Shown in pieces: positions 27,551 to 36,629 of a DNA stretch of 64,000 nt. The notes under the pieces were generated by a model, which saw nothing but the letters and a program-made list of their open reading frames with translations, did no database searches and was not told where the DNA came from. Positions within the stretch are counted from its first letter, which is position 1. Every line of letters begins with the position of its first letter. A program made the position numbers and the translations under genes. Source of the stretch: Bernardetiaceae bacterium (GTDB taxonomy: Bacteria; Bacteroidota; Bacteroidia; Cytophagales; Thermoflexibacteraceae); the NCBI GenBank assembly GCA_025057115.1, contig JANWWZ010000002.1, forward strand, positions 248,001-312,000, in the 5' to 3' direction.

Positions 27551-28438
27551 TCAAACAGAACAAATCTTTACTGCTTGTTCTAAGGAGAGCAATTTATTAG
27601 GGTTTTTGGGCAAAAACTCATGCGCTACAAATCCTTTATAGCCTGTTTCTACAATTGCTCTCATAATAGCGGGATAGTTGAGCTCTTGTGTATGGTCTAT
27701 TTCATTGCGTCCTGGAACACCAGCCGTATGGTAATGGGCAAAATAGCGATGGTATTCCTTGATAGTGCGTATAATATCGCCTTCCATGATTTGCATATGG
27801 TAAATATCGTAGAGCAGTTTGAAGTATTCCGAATCTAATCGCTTGCAAAGTTCTATGCCCCACGCACTGCGGTCGCACATGTAATCAGGGTGATCTACCT
27901 TGCTATTGAGCAGTTCCATTACAAGCGTGACCTTGTATTTTTCAGCAATAGGCAAGAGTTTTTTGAGCCCTTCTACGCAGTGCTGCAGTCCTTGTTCATC
28001 GCTAAGCCCTTCCCGATTCCCTGAAAAACAAATTACATTAGGCATGCCCGCTTCAGCAGTTTTGGGAATGAGCAACTCGGCATAGAGCTTAAAAAGCCCT
28101 TCGTGGTGTTCGGGTTTATTCCAACCTTTGGTAATGCCATAGCCTCCTCGAATAGCTGCTACCATAGGGCATGTCAATCCATGTTTTTGTAGCTTGGGCA
28201 GCTCTTCTACATTGAGCAGGTCTATGGCTTCTATGCCTATGCGTTTGGCTGCTGTGCAAAGTTCTTCCAGTTTGTAGTCGCTAAAGCACCATCGCGCTAC
28301 CGAATGACGAATTTTCCCTTCGTTCTTTCCTTGTTGAAGCCAATTTTCCAACTGCTCCATTCTTTGAGCTGTCGTGGGAGCAGAGGCTAACACCAAACCA
28401 GTAGCTAAAGTTCGCAGCACGTTTCTTCTACTTGCCAT
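27551..28438 (-). CDS. Hydroxypyruvate isomerase-like TIM-barrel protein with export signal
   Basis: The 295-residue protein begins ASRRNVLRTLATGLVLASA, a twin-arginine-like signal peptide. The rest is an AP-endonuclease-2-type TIM barrel (sugar phosphate isomerase/epimerase). Motifs typical of the hydroxypyruvate isomerase branch are VTLVMELLNSKVDHPDYMCD, L-L-Y-D-I-Y-H-M-Q-I-M-E-G, H-Y-H-T-A-G-V-P-G-R-N-E-I and VAHEFLP, with the expected Glu, Asp, His and Glu metal ligands. Exported members are common in Bacteroidota, and their substrates are unknown. The gene follows the CpcT-like gene by 9 bases on the same strand. Confidence 0.83.
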   Translation of the reverse strand: MASRRNVLRTLATGLVLASAPTTAQRMEQLENWLQQGKNEGKIRHSVARWCFSDYKLEELCTAAKRIGIEAIDLLNVEELPKLQKHGLTCPMVAAIRGGYGITKGWNKPEHHEGLFKLYAELLIPKTAEAGMPNVICFSGNREGLSDEQGLQHCVEGLKKLLPIAEKYKVTLVMELLNSKVDHPDYMCDRSAWGIELCKRLDSEYFKLLYDIYHMQIMEGDIIRTIKEYHRYFAHYHTAGVPGRNEIDHTQELNYPAIMRAIVETGYKGFVAHEFLPKNPNKLLSLEQAVKICSV

Positions 28439-28447
28439 ATGCAGTAT

Positions 28448-29428
28448 TTATTTGTAGTTTTCTAACGTAACTCCAGCCTGCAAAGTGCGCATGTTGAGAC
28501 CTAAGCGTTTGGCATCTGGGGTTCCCCATGTGTAGGCAATGGCTTCGGGTTTTCCATCTTCGTAGATGGCTAATTTAAGTACGTTCAGATCTTTGCCATA
28601 GACTACTTCAGAAAGTTCAAGCCAGTACTTAGTAGGTTCTCCTTTTTCGGTTACAAAGCGCACTTTATCGCCTTGGTTATGCAACCGCAAGTTGCGCATG
28701 GTAAAATACTGATTTTGCTGCAATGGGTTTTGAACTACCATCCAGCCAGTGTAATACTTTACGCGTTTGAGCTTATGAGGAATTTTGGCTTTGTGACCAA
28801 AGACGTAGTTGCCATCTTCGTCCTCTGCCTCGTCGCGAATCCAAATTTCTTGGGGGGTCAGCTTGAGGCTATCAGTAATGTAGATGCGCTTACCTGTTCG
28901 TTTAGAAACAAAATGGCAAGCCTTGGGCTTCATATAACCGATGAAATGGTCGCCGTTGCGTTTCCAAAACACGGCACAGCCTGGGGTATTAATGAGCTGA
29001 TTAGGAGTTAATGAGCGAAGTTTTTCAGGTTGAAGGTGAGCATCGTAATAGAGGCTATCCACGGGAAAGCTATAAATATCCAGCCTAATGGCTTTTTCTG
29101 CCGCGTCTATGCTAAAATGATAAAGCCGCTGGCGATAGATTTTTTTGGGGTCGCCATCCATGTACTGCTTTACGTAGAAGACATTTTTTCCGAAGGCAGG
29201 TACTTCTACAGGAGCGAAGATAGAATGAATGTGCTCATGAATTAGCTCGGGCTTGACGGAGTCCCGCTTTTCAAGCCATACTTGCAAGAAATTATCAAAT
29301 TCACCTGCAAACCACACCATCATGGTATCTAAATCTTGTTGCAGGGTGGTCTTAGGTTTGGGTAATTGTTGCCCCATCAGCGAAGTGGCGCTCAAGGCTA
29401 TAGCCAAAAGTCCAACTATGTTTCTCAT
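28448..29428 (-). CDS. CpcT/CpeT-family protein, secreted
   Basis: The 326-residue protein starts with a signal peptide (about 1-19, cut after L-M-G-Q). The mature part matches the CpcT/CpeT fold: DLDTMMVWFAGEFDN near its start, then Y-V-K-Q-Y and, further on, Y-R-Q-R-L-Y-H-F, GCAVFWKRNG and I-W-I-R-D-E-A-E-D. In cyanobacteria this family attaches bilins to phycobiliproteins, but related proteins of unknown role occur widely in Bacteroidota. The ATG at 29428 is chosen: a -7-like TAAATTTG on the minus strand at 29452-29459 would place the transcript start near 29445, excluding an upstream TTG at 29449. It is the first gene of a unit with the TIM-barrel gene. Confidence 0.75.
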   Translation of the reverse strand: MRNIVGLLAIALSATSLMGQQLPKPKTTLQQDLDTMMVWFAGEFDNFLQVWLEKRDSVKPELIHEHIHSIFAPVEVPAFGKNVFYVKQYMDGDPKKIYRQRLYHFSIDAAEKAIRLDIYSFPVDSLYYDAHLQPEKLRSLTPNQLINTPGCAVFWKRNGDHFIGYMKPKACHFVSKRTGKRIYITDSLKLTPQEIWIRDEAEDEDGNYVFGHKAKIPHKLKRVKYYTGWMVVQNPLQQNQYFTMRNLRLHNQGDKVRFVTEKGEPTKYWLELSEVVYGKDLNVLKLAIYEDGKPEAIAYTWGTPDAKRLGLNMRTLQAGVTLENYK

Positions 29429-29539
29429 ATTTTTGGTGCTTTTGCTCAAAACAAATTTAGGCGAATTTTCCCAACTCCACGCGAGGAATTGTTAATTAGA
29501 TTAACTAATTTAGAAAGCGCAAGCAAATAGGAAACGAAC

Positions 29540-32500
29540 ATGAAACAATGGAGATGCTATGGCCTGGTAGCTTTGTTAGCACTACCGCAATGGCTCTGGG
29601 CTCAGTCAGGAACAGTCACTGGTAAGATTACTAGCGCAGCTGACAATGAACCTCTCATAGGGGCAACTGTTCAAATTAAGGGCACCACTATAGGCACTGT
29701 TACCGATGTGCTAGGTCAGTATCGCCTTACAGGAGTGCCTGCTGGCAAAAATGTGACCATTCTCATCCGCAACATCGGCTTTAAAGAGAAGGAAGTAACA
29801 GTAAAGCTGGCGGCAAACGAAACTCAAACGCTTGATTTTTCCCTCGAAGTAGCTGATTTGTATTTGGAAGACATTGTAGTAACGGGTTTAGCAGTACAGA
29901 CTAAGCAAAAAGAGCTAGGTACCTCACGGGCTAATATCAGTGCGCGTACTATTGAGGAGTTGCCTATTCCCACTGTGGAAGACGCCCTTATAGGTCGATT
30001 GGCAGGGGTTGAAACATACTCTACCGACGGAGCTCCAGGCGGTGGCTTCCGCTTTCGCATACGCGGCGGCAACTCTATCATAGGTGCTTCTGAACCGTTG
30101 GTAATTGTAGATGGCATTTTCTTAGACAATTCTAACCGCAACGTTACCACTGGTGCCAACCCAGTCAATGGAACGGGAGCGGCTTCCTTTGGCATGAACA
30201 ACGGCACGCGAGCTCTAGCTGCCCTCAATCCAGAGGATATCGAAAGCATAGAAGTGCTCAAAGGAGCTGCCGCTGCCTCTTTGTATGGCTCAAGAGCTTC
30301 TTCGGGAGTAATTGTAGTAAAAACCAAAAGCGGCGGCGGTGGACAGCCCACCTTTGAGTACAGCCTCGATGCTGGTATTACGCAACTGCACCGCGGCGTT
30401 TTAAGCTATAAGCGCAACTGGACCCCAGAACAAATCCGCACATGGGCTAACTTAGTCAACGAAGCTCAAACAGGAGCGGCTATAGCAAGGCGCTATACCG
30501 CTGCCGAAATAGAGCAGTTTGTTCAACAAGCCAACCTCAATAACGACTGGATGACAGCGGCTTTTCAACGCGGCAGCTTTACTCGCCACACGTTCCGCGT
30601 CTCAGGAGGAGATAACAAATTGAGCTACTACGCCTCTGCCAGCACGCAGAACAACATCGGTCATCAAAAGGGAACTGAATTTATTGCCAATGGCTTTCGG
30701 ATAAGCGTTACTTCCCGTCCTACTAGTAAGTTTGAAGTGCGAGTAAATGCAGACTACTCTGCTGACAAGCGCAAGCAATTACCTGCTGGAGCTCCCGGAT
30801 TTTTCATTGTCAATGCGTGGGGGCGCAACTCTAACGCCATGCCCTTCATGACCCTTGAGCAAGTGCGCAACCCTGCTTTAGCAGCTCGAGTGGATTTGGG
30901 CATCGTTTCACCTGATGCATACACTACCCTGCGCCGCGAAAATGATATCCAGCGCATCATCGGAAGCATTAACGCCAAATATAACATTACTCAAAACTTG
31001 GTGGTGGATGCGAATTTAGGCATCGATAACAGCACCATTGATGGCAAAATGATCTATCCCTTCGGACTGGTAAGCCTCTTCCCCGCAGGTCGTTTGGATA
31101 TTGACAAGGAAGTACTGCGGCAAAGTACTTTTACCTTAGGCATTAATCATGCATGGGAAGTGAACAAAGATCTATACATCAAATCTGCTGCAGGCTTGCA
31201 GTACGATGAAAACTTGCGCACTTATTTATACGCCCGCTTCCAAAACCGCGTACCTTCAGTAGATGAGCGCTATTTAGGAGGGTATCAAACTTTTAATGCA
31301 GGCTCCAATTTTGAGCTGCGCACCCCCGTTAATACATTAGGCATCTACTTCAACGAAACCATTGGCTACAAAGAAAAGCTATTTGTAAACTTAGGCGGAC
31401 GATTTGATCGCGGTACCGCTTTCCGAGAACAGTTCTTCTTTTATCCGCGAGCCTCCATCAGCTACAATCTCACAAACAACATTCGCGCACGCGCTGCCGT
31501 AGGTTCCTCTGGTACTCAACCCCCGCCTTTCTTTGTCAATCCTACTTTTGGACTTGATGCAGGGGGATACAATGGAGCTTCAGTCATCAACTACGTCGTT
31601 CCTGGTAATTCTGACCTAAAACCTGAAACACAAATAGAAACCGAAGTAGGCGTAGATGGTTCACTCCTGAAAGGAAGACTCAATTTTGAGTGTACCTTCT
31701 ACAATAAGCAATTCCGCGACTTGTTGATTAACTCAGGCGTAAACCCTGCCACCAACCGCGGCTTTACTGACAACTTGGTCAATGTGGGTGAGATGTATAA
31801 CCGTGGAGTAGAGTTTTCTATTAACGGAGATATCATTCGCAAGCGCGATTTGAACTGGAACATCGGCTTTACAGGAGCTACTTTGGACAACAAAGTGACT
31901 CGCTTGAATATTGCCGCTCAGCCGGGGCAAACTCCACAACTGTTAGGAGGAGTCCTTAGCGTTGCCCGCATCCGAGAAGGCTATCCGCTAAGCGGCTTGT
32001 GGACCCCTGCCTTTACAGGTCAGGATATTTATTTAGGTTCGCCTTTTGCTAAGTTTGAATTTAACATCAACTCCCAAGTGGACTACAAAGGATTGTTTGC
32101 TCGCATTCTCTTTGGTGGCAAGCAAGGACTGAAGCGCTTCAATGGAACAGCACGCGACCTGGCAGCCGTTGGAACGCGCATGCATGAAGACTTTTGGGAC
32201 AAGTCAGCCTCTGAGCTCAACGCCCCAGCAGCTCAGGGAGGTATTCTCAACGACTTTAGCCGCTGGGTACAAGATGCCAGCTTTACCAAAATCCGCTTTC
32301 TCACTATTGGTTATACCATGCCTAAAGACATGCTTTCCAAACTGCCTGGAGGTTTTGTCAAAAAACTCACTGCCTCTATTACAGGGTCTAACCTGATTAC
32401 CTTCAGCAAGTACAAAGGAGGGTATGACATCGAGGCGGAAACTTCTGGAGCAGGTCAACAAAATGCCTGGGTGCGCGGTATCGACTTCTGGGAAGGAGGA

Positions 32501-32542
32501 ATTCCTCGTACTTATACTTTCTCACTCAATATTGGATTTTAA
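29540..32542 (+). CDS. SusC/RagA-family TonB-linked outer-membrane transporter
   Basis: The 1000-residue protein has a signal peptide (about 1-21, W-L-W-A-Q), a carboxypeptidase-regulatory-like beta domain (about 22-110), a plug with E-L-P-I-P-T-V-E-D-A-L-I-G-R-L-A-G-V, a typical SusC motif GNSIIGASEPLVIVDG, and L-K-G-A-A-A-A-S-L-Y-G-S-R-A-S-S-G-V-I. The remaining 700 residues are the 22-strand barrel. Such proteins import ligands captured by their SusD partner, encoded just downstream. No sigma/anti-sigma pair, glycosidase or peptidase is adjacent, so the ligand is unknown. An ATG at 29540 fits the signal peptide. Confidence 0.95.
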   Translation: MKQWRCYGLVALLALPQWLWAQSGTVTGKITSAADNEPLIGATVQIKGTTIGTVTDVLGQYRLTGVPAGKNVTILIRNIGFKEKEVTVKLAANETQTLDFSLEVADLYLEDIVVTGLAVQTKQKELGTSRANISARTIEELPIPTVEDALIGRLAGVETYSTDGAPGGGFRFRIRGGNSIIGASEPLVIVDGIFLDNSNRNVTTGANPVNGTGAASFGMNNGTRALAALNPEDIESIEVLKGAAAASLYGSRASSGVIVVKTKSGGGGQPTFEYSLDAGITQLHRGVLSYKRNWTPEQIRTWANLVNEAQTGAAIARRYTAAEIEQFVQQANLNNDWMTAAFQRGSFTRHTFRVSGGDNKLSYYASASTQNNIGHQKGTEFIANGFRISVTSRPTSKFEVRVNADYSADKRKQLPAGAPGFFIVNAWGRNSNAMPFMTLEQVRNPALAARVDLGIVSPDAYTTLRRENDIQRIIGSINAKYNITQNLVVDANLGIDNSTIDGKMIYPFGLVSLFPAGRLDIDKEVLRQSTFTLGINHAWEVNKDLYIKSAAGLQYDENLRTYLYARFQNRVPSVDERYLGGYQTFNAGSNFELRTPVNTLGIYFNETIGYKEKLFVNLGGRFDRGTAFREQFFFYPRASISYNLTNNIRARAAVGSSGTQPPPFFVNPTFGLDAGGYNGASVINYVVPGNSDLKPETQIETEVGVDGSLLKGRLNFECTFYNKQFRDLLINSGVNPATNRGFTDNLVNVGEMYNRGVEFSINGDIIRKRDLNWNIGFTGATLDNKVTRLNIAAQPGQTPQLLGGVLSVARIREGYPLSGLWTPAFTGQDIYLGSPFAKFEFNINSQVDYKGLFARILFGGKQGLKRFNGTARDLAAVGTRMHEDFWDKSASELNAPAAQGGILNDFSRWVQDASFTKIRFLTIGYTMPKDMLSKLPGGFVKKLTASITGSNLITFSKYKGGYDIEAETSGAGQQNAWVRGIDFWEGGIPRTYTFSLNIGF

Positions 32543-32557
32543 ACATCTTTGACGACT

Positions 32558-33850
32558 ATGAAAAACATCACCACATACGCCACGCCGGTGCTCACTGTGC
32601 TGTTTATTGTTACTGCTGCTTGCAACCGGCTCAAAGTAATCGACAACCCCGTAGCCATTACACCTGCCAGCGCTACCGATCCTGCAGGAACAGTAGCATT
32701 AGTGGCAAGTGCCTTAAAAAATGGCTTTGAAGCTCATCAGCAAATCTGTTGGTCTGCTGCCTTGATAGGCAGAGAAGAACTAAGAGCCACAGGTGCAGCA
32801 GGACAGTTTATCTTTGCCAACCGCATAGAAGACGAAGGCGTAGTAGCGGCTGATAATTCTCAAAACACCACTAACGCTCGCCGTGCTTATACAGCTCACG
32901 CCCTAGTCATTGAAGCCTTAGATGCTATTCAGAAAAACACCTTTAGCTCTAATCCACAGCAAGATGCCAAGGCAAAAGCACTTCTTACTGCCAATGCCAA
33001 AGTAATTGAAGGATTGATGTATTTGGATTTTGCCAAGTTCTACGAACAAACTCCCGAACCGGGTACGGGTAATTTGCTCTCGCCGCAAGAGGCAAAAAAT
33101 CGCGCTATTGCTGCTTTGCAAACAGCTAAACAGCAGTTTCAAGCCTACAGTGCCAATTCTGCACCGGATGTAGTAGTGGGCGGAAGTCCTATTACTACTG
33201 GTTTGCTATTGAATACTAACCGCTCTGGCGAAAAGCTCTGCGATTCTTTGATTGGCATGCTGCATTTTGATACTGGCACGCGCAACCAAGCTATCGAGTT
33301 TTTGCGCAACGGCTATACAGCTGCAGACGCACCTACGCAAGCAGGGTTCCGCGTTATCAATGCCCTTACCGGACCTGGTCTTTACCCGCCCGTAGTCAAT
33401 TACATCTCTTTCCGCGTGAATGACTATAGCGATAGCTTTGTAGCCAACCGCATCCCTGGAGATGTCAATCGTCGTGGGGCTCCCGTCAACTGGTTTGACC
33501 CTACAGTGCCCATTGAAACGCGAATTAACTACTTTTTCCCCGTGCCTCCTGGACCAGGTGCTATTACTCCTGTGGTAATCTATCCTTTGATTAGCTGGCA
33601 GGAGGTAGCTCTTATGCTTGCCGAGCTAGGACAAGCAGATCGCGCCACTACAGTGTTCAACGTGGTGCGCAGTTGGGGCGTTCCCGAAGCCCAAGCCCGC
33701 GCCATTGCCGATAATCCTACAGAGTTTCCCCTTTCGCGCATTGCCCGCTACGAATATGTGGGCAGAGGACGCCGTTGGAGTCAGGTAAATGCCGAGCGAC
33801 CTAATACCTACCGACGCTGGCCCCTGAGTTTTGAATTCTCTTTGCGCTGA
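32558..33850 (+). CDS. SusD/RagB-family surface lipoprotein
   Basis: This protein of about 430 residues has a lipoprotein signal with lipobox T-A-A-C (Cys22). A SusD-like helical fold follows, with TPR-like helices (for example A-H-A-L-V-I-E-A-L-D-A-I-Q) and the C-terminal motif R-Y-E-Y-V-G-R-G-R-R-W. It is on the short side for SusD proteins (usually 480-600 residues). It caps the adjacent SusC barrel. The gap to susC is 15 bases and a strong terminator ends the unit. The start ATG at 32558 is preferred over a TTG 9 bases upstream. Confidence 0.87.
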   Translation: MKNITTYATPVLTVLFIVTAACNRLKVIDNPVAITPASATDPAGTVALVASALKNGFEAHQQICWSAALIGREELRATGAAGQFIFANRIEDEGVVAADNSQNTTNARRAYTAHALVIEALDAIQKNTFSSNPQQDAKAKALLTANAKVIEGLMYLDFAKFYEQTPEPGTGNLLSPQEAKNRAIAALQTAKQQFQAYSANSAPDVVVGGSPITTGLLLNTNRSGEKLCDSLIGMLHFDTGTRNQAIEFLRNGYTAADAPTQAGFRVINALTGPGLYPPVVNYISFRVNDYSDSFVANRIPGDVNRRGAPVNWFDPTVPIETRINYFFPVPPGPGAITPVVIYPLISWQEVALMLAELGQADRATTVFNVVRSWGVPEAQARAIADNPTEFPLSRIARYEYVGRGRRWSQVNAERPNTYRRWPLSFEFSLR

Positions 33851-33857
33851 GAGGGTC

Positions 33858-33893
33858 ATCCTGACAGGAAATGCCTTCCTGTCAGGATTTTTT
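33858..33893 (+). terminator. Intrinsic terminator after susCD
   Basis: A perfect 13-bp stem (ATCCTGACAGGAA with TTCCTGTCAGGAT), loop of 5, is followed by TTTTT. It lies 8 bases after the susD stop. Confidence 0.92.
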
Positions 33894-33927
33894 ATTTCAT
33901 CCAGCTGTTGCTTGCTAATTAGCAGGG

Positions 33928-35622
33928 TTATTTGCTTGACGCCGTTTTTGCTAAAGCAGGCTTATTTCCTTTTACTCCTCTCACTTTTCTTCTTACAAAA
34001 GCCGATAAAATCATAAAAGCCGCTAAAAAAGTGGCCAGCCGATAGAGGGCATCTCCCATGCGAACATAAAAGGTGTGCACACTATTGGCGTGAATATTCA
34101 CTGCACTGGCTCCTTGCCAACCATAAGCAATAGTGTGAATTAACTCACCGCGTTGGTTAATAAATCCAGAAATGCCTGTATTAGCAGCCCGAGCAACACT
34201 GCGGCGGGTTTCTATGGCGCGCAGCCGAGCCAAAGCCAAGTGCTGCACATGCCCAGGCGTATTGCCCCACCAACCGTCATTGGTAATAATTCCCAAAATA
34301 TGGGCATTTTGCTTTACATAATCTGTAACAAACTCCCCATAGGCAGACTCGTAGCATATAATGGGAGCCATTCCTATGCTATCGGCGCTAAAAAATACTG
34401 TGCGATGTTCTTGCGTGCCCAAATTGCCTACCACTCCTCCTAAGTTGAGCATGTAGCGATCATCTAACCAGCGAAAAATGCCAGCCAACGGATTGGACTC
34501 CACTCCTACTACTAACTTAGACTTGTGATAATATTGCACAGTAGTATCTTCTCGGATAAAAACAGCCGTGTTAAAAATTTCATATCCAACGCCGTGGCGG
34601 TCCTTTCTAATGGTAGGGCGATCAGGCAGATTATCAAGCGGATAGACTATATACGTATCAGCTCCTGTAAGCAAGTTAACATGGGGATGTTCCCGTTTAA
34701 ACTTGGCTACTTCTGACATTGGATAAGGCGCCGTAAGAGAGCTAAAGTGGTCATCTTCCATAAATGTTTGATGCAGGGAAGTCTCAGGCCAAAGCAAGAA
34801 AACAGTTTGCGGCGTTATGACTTGTTTGCTCAGGCGGATAAATCTTTTGACTTGTTCTTGGTAAGGTACATAAGTGGTGCCCTCGTTGCTTTGCCCTGTT
34901 TTGGCGTTGTACTCGAACTTCTCGGCGTAGCAGTCTAAATTAGGTTGTACTACAGCTACTTCTACCTTAGGACCGCGTTCTTTGTAGTTTCTATATACTA
35001 AAAGCGAAGCCGTGAGAGGCACAAGAGCAACCATCAGGGTGAGAACAGCACTAAGTTTCCACAAATATTTTGACTTCCAAAGTGTTTCAAAAACCATCAA
35101 ATTGACGGCTAACACCCAAATACTACCCCCCGCTACTCCTGTGTACTCATACCATTGCACCCACTGGGGAACGAATCCAAATGCGTTGCCCAAGGTGAGC
35201 CATGGCCAAGAAAACCCCCAATGATGGTGAAAATATTCGAACGAGAGCCACAGAACAAAAAACAACAAGTACCCAAATTTATCCGACGAAGCTCGCACTG
35301 CTGCATGAAATAAGGTAAAAACCCCTGCCATTAAAGCAGCGTTTGCTGTAAAGGCAAAGATGGCTCCGCCTGGAGAGGCGTTCCATAGCCACCAAGTAGC
35401 CACTGCATTCCATGTTAAAAAAGCTAGGTAACCGTAAGCATAGCACCACCACAAATAGCGTTTGACATTACTGCGGCGAATAATGTACTCTATGGCAAAC
35501 AAGGGGGCAAAGCCAAAAAAAATTAGCCATACTGTATAAGCATACCATGCCAATCCTAGCATGATTCCGGCAGCCAAAGCCAAAACAAACAAATAACGGC
35601 GCGAAAGTTGCAGAGAGAGCAT
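33928..35622 (-). CDS. lnt: Apolipoprotein N-acyltransferase
   Basis: The 564-residue protein has seven or eight N-terminal membrane helices and a nitrilase-fold periplasmic domain from about 220. It adds the third acyl chain to lipoproteins in the inner membrane. The catalytic triad is visible: Glu280 in L-L-W-P-E-T-S, Lys367 in Y-Y-H-K-S-K-L-V-V-G-V-E and Cys423 in P-I-I-C-Y-E-S. The loop V-V-G-V-E-S replaces the usual V-P-F-G-E, as in many Bacteroidota members. The C-terminus adds a final helix and a basic tail. A minus-strand -7-like TAAATTTG is at 35642-35649. Confidence 0.92.
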   Translation of the reverse strand: MLSLQLSRRYLFVLALAAGIMLGLAWYAYTVWLIFFGFAPLFAIEYIIRRSNVKRYLWWCYAYGYLAFLTWNAVATWWLWNASPGGAIFAFTANAALMAGVFTLFHAAVRASSDKFGYLLFFVLWLSFEYFHHHWGFSWPWLTLGNAFGFVPQWVQWYEYTGVAGGSIWVLAVNLMVFETLWKSKYLWKLSAVLTLMVALVPLTASLLVYRNYKERGPKVEVAVVQPNLDCYAEKFEYNAKTGQSNEGTTYVPYQEQVKRFIRLSKQVITPQTVFLLWPETSLHQTFMEDDHFSSLTAPYPMSEVAKFKREHPHVNLLTGADTYIVYPLDNLPDRPTIRKDRHGVGYEIFNTAVFIREDTTVQYYHKSKLVVGVESNPLAGIFRWLDDRYMLNLGGVVGNLGTQEHRTVFFSADSIGMAPIICYESAYGEFVTDYVKQNAHILGIITNDGWWGNTPGHVQHLALARLRAIETRRSVARAANTGISGFINQRGELIHTIAYGWQGASAVNIHANSVHTFYVRMGDALYRLATFLAAFMILSAFVRRKVRGVKGNKPALAKTASSK

Positions 35623-35735
35623 ACCAGAGTATTTGATGCAGCAAATTTAACCGACCCGTAGAGCTAAAGTAGAGTCTGATATTTGTGAATAAATTGTCTT
35701 AATTTAGCATAGTCAAGTACAAAACCCCTATTTGT

Positions 35736-36629
35736 ATGAGAATATTTTTGAAAATTGGCGTTTATTTGTGTGTGTTCATCGGCGTATCTCATAGTGTCGC
35801 TGCCCAGCAACAATCCAAGAAAAACAATGCTTCTACTACTTCTTCCTCCACTACTGCCAAACCTACTGAATCAGAGCTAAAAAAACTCACCATCGCCTTT
35901 GTTGATAGCTACAGCAAATTTATCCAGACAAAGGACAAAGCCTCCGTGCTTAGGTTTGTGCATGAAAAAGTATCCTCTTCTCTGTTTAATGCAAGTGTAA
36001 GCGGCAAGTACCGCAATTTTACAAGTGACTACCAAGGACTTGATGAACATCTCAATAGAATTGCCAAAGATGAAAATTTCAACTATGTCTACAAACTGAC
36101 AGGCATTGTTGCTGAACATTCTTCTGATGAGTTTGGATCTGTGGTTTATACAGCAGACTACCAAACTGAGCGCGATGGCGCCGTGTGGGAAAAAGGATCG
36201 GAGCAAGTAACGCTAGTGTTCAAAAAGTTCAATGATGGTTGGAAAATTATCTACTACAACAGTGTAAACATAGAAAACGAAAAACTGCGCGGCGACTGCT
36301 CTTGCGAAATATTTGAATCCAAGCCAGGCAACTTTGTTACAAAAACCCTTTTGCCGAGCGGTAGAGACTACACAGAAGATTTACAAAATTTTGAATTTTT
36401 ACAAAAACCTGAAGGGCGCATTATTCGTGCAGGTAACCAAGTTTATAACTGGTCGGAAGAGGGCGAAATTTCCTACATCCCTCAACAAAGCGGAAAACCC
36501 ACCACAGTATCGCCTACTACTATAAAATTATCTACCCCTGTTGCTGAAAAAGAACAAGCAGTTATTCTCATTTTACGCGAGGTGAACTATAAGGAAAATT
36601 GTGCGAACATCAAAGTGCGAAAGAAATAG
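35736..36629 (+). CDS. Secreted protein with NTF2-like domain and CxC motif (paralogue 1)
   Basis: The 297-residue protein has a signal peptide (about 1-23), a Ser/Thr/Lys-rich linker, and an alpha+beta domain at about 45-185 whose pattern (helices, then strands, ending D-G-W-K-I-I-Y-Y-N-S-V-N-I) looks like an NTF2/SnoaL-type fold. After it comes R-G-D-C-S-C-E-I-F (Cys188, Cys190) and a C-terminal beta domain of about 100 residues. The next gene encodes a clear paralogue with the same layout. I do not recognise a named family. The two genes overlap by 29 bases if the second starts at its GTG. Confidence 0.62.
   Translation: MRIFLKIGVYLCVFIGVSHSVAAQQQSKKNNASTTSSSTTAKPTESELKKLTIAFVDSYSKFIQTKDKASVLRFVHEKVSSSLFNASVSGKYRNFTSDYQGLDEHLNRIAKDENFNYVYKLTGIVAEHSSDEFGSVVYTADYQTERDGAVWEKGSEQVTLVFKKFNDGWKIIYYNSVNIENEKLRGDCSCEIFESKPGNFVTKTLLPSGRDYTEDLQNFEFLQKPEGRIIRAGNQVYNWSEEGEISYIPQQSGKPTTVSPTTIKLSTPVAEKEQAVILILREVNYKENCANIKVRKK

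Noticed and set aside
29540-33850. A polysaccharide utilisation locus
   Set aside because: Only susC and susD are present. No glycosidase, lyase, or regulator is next to them, so no glycan can be assigned.
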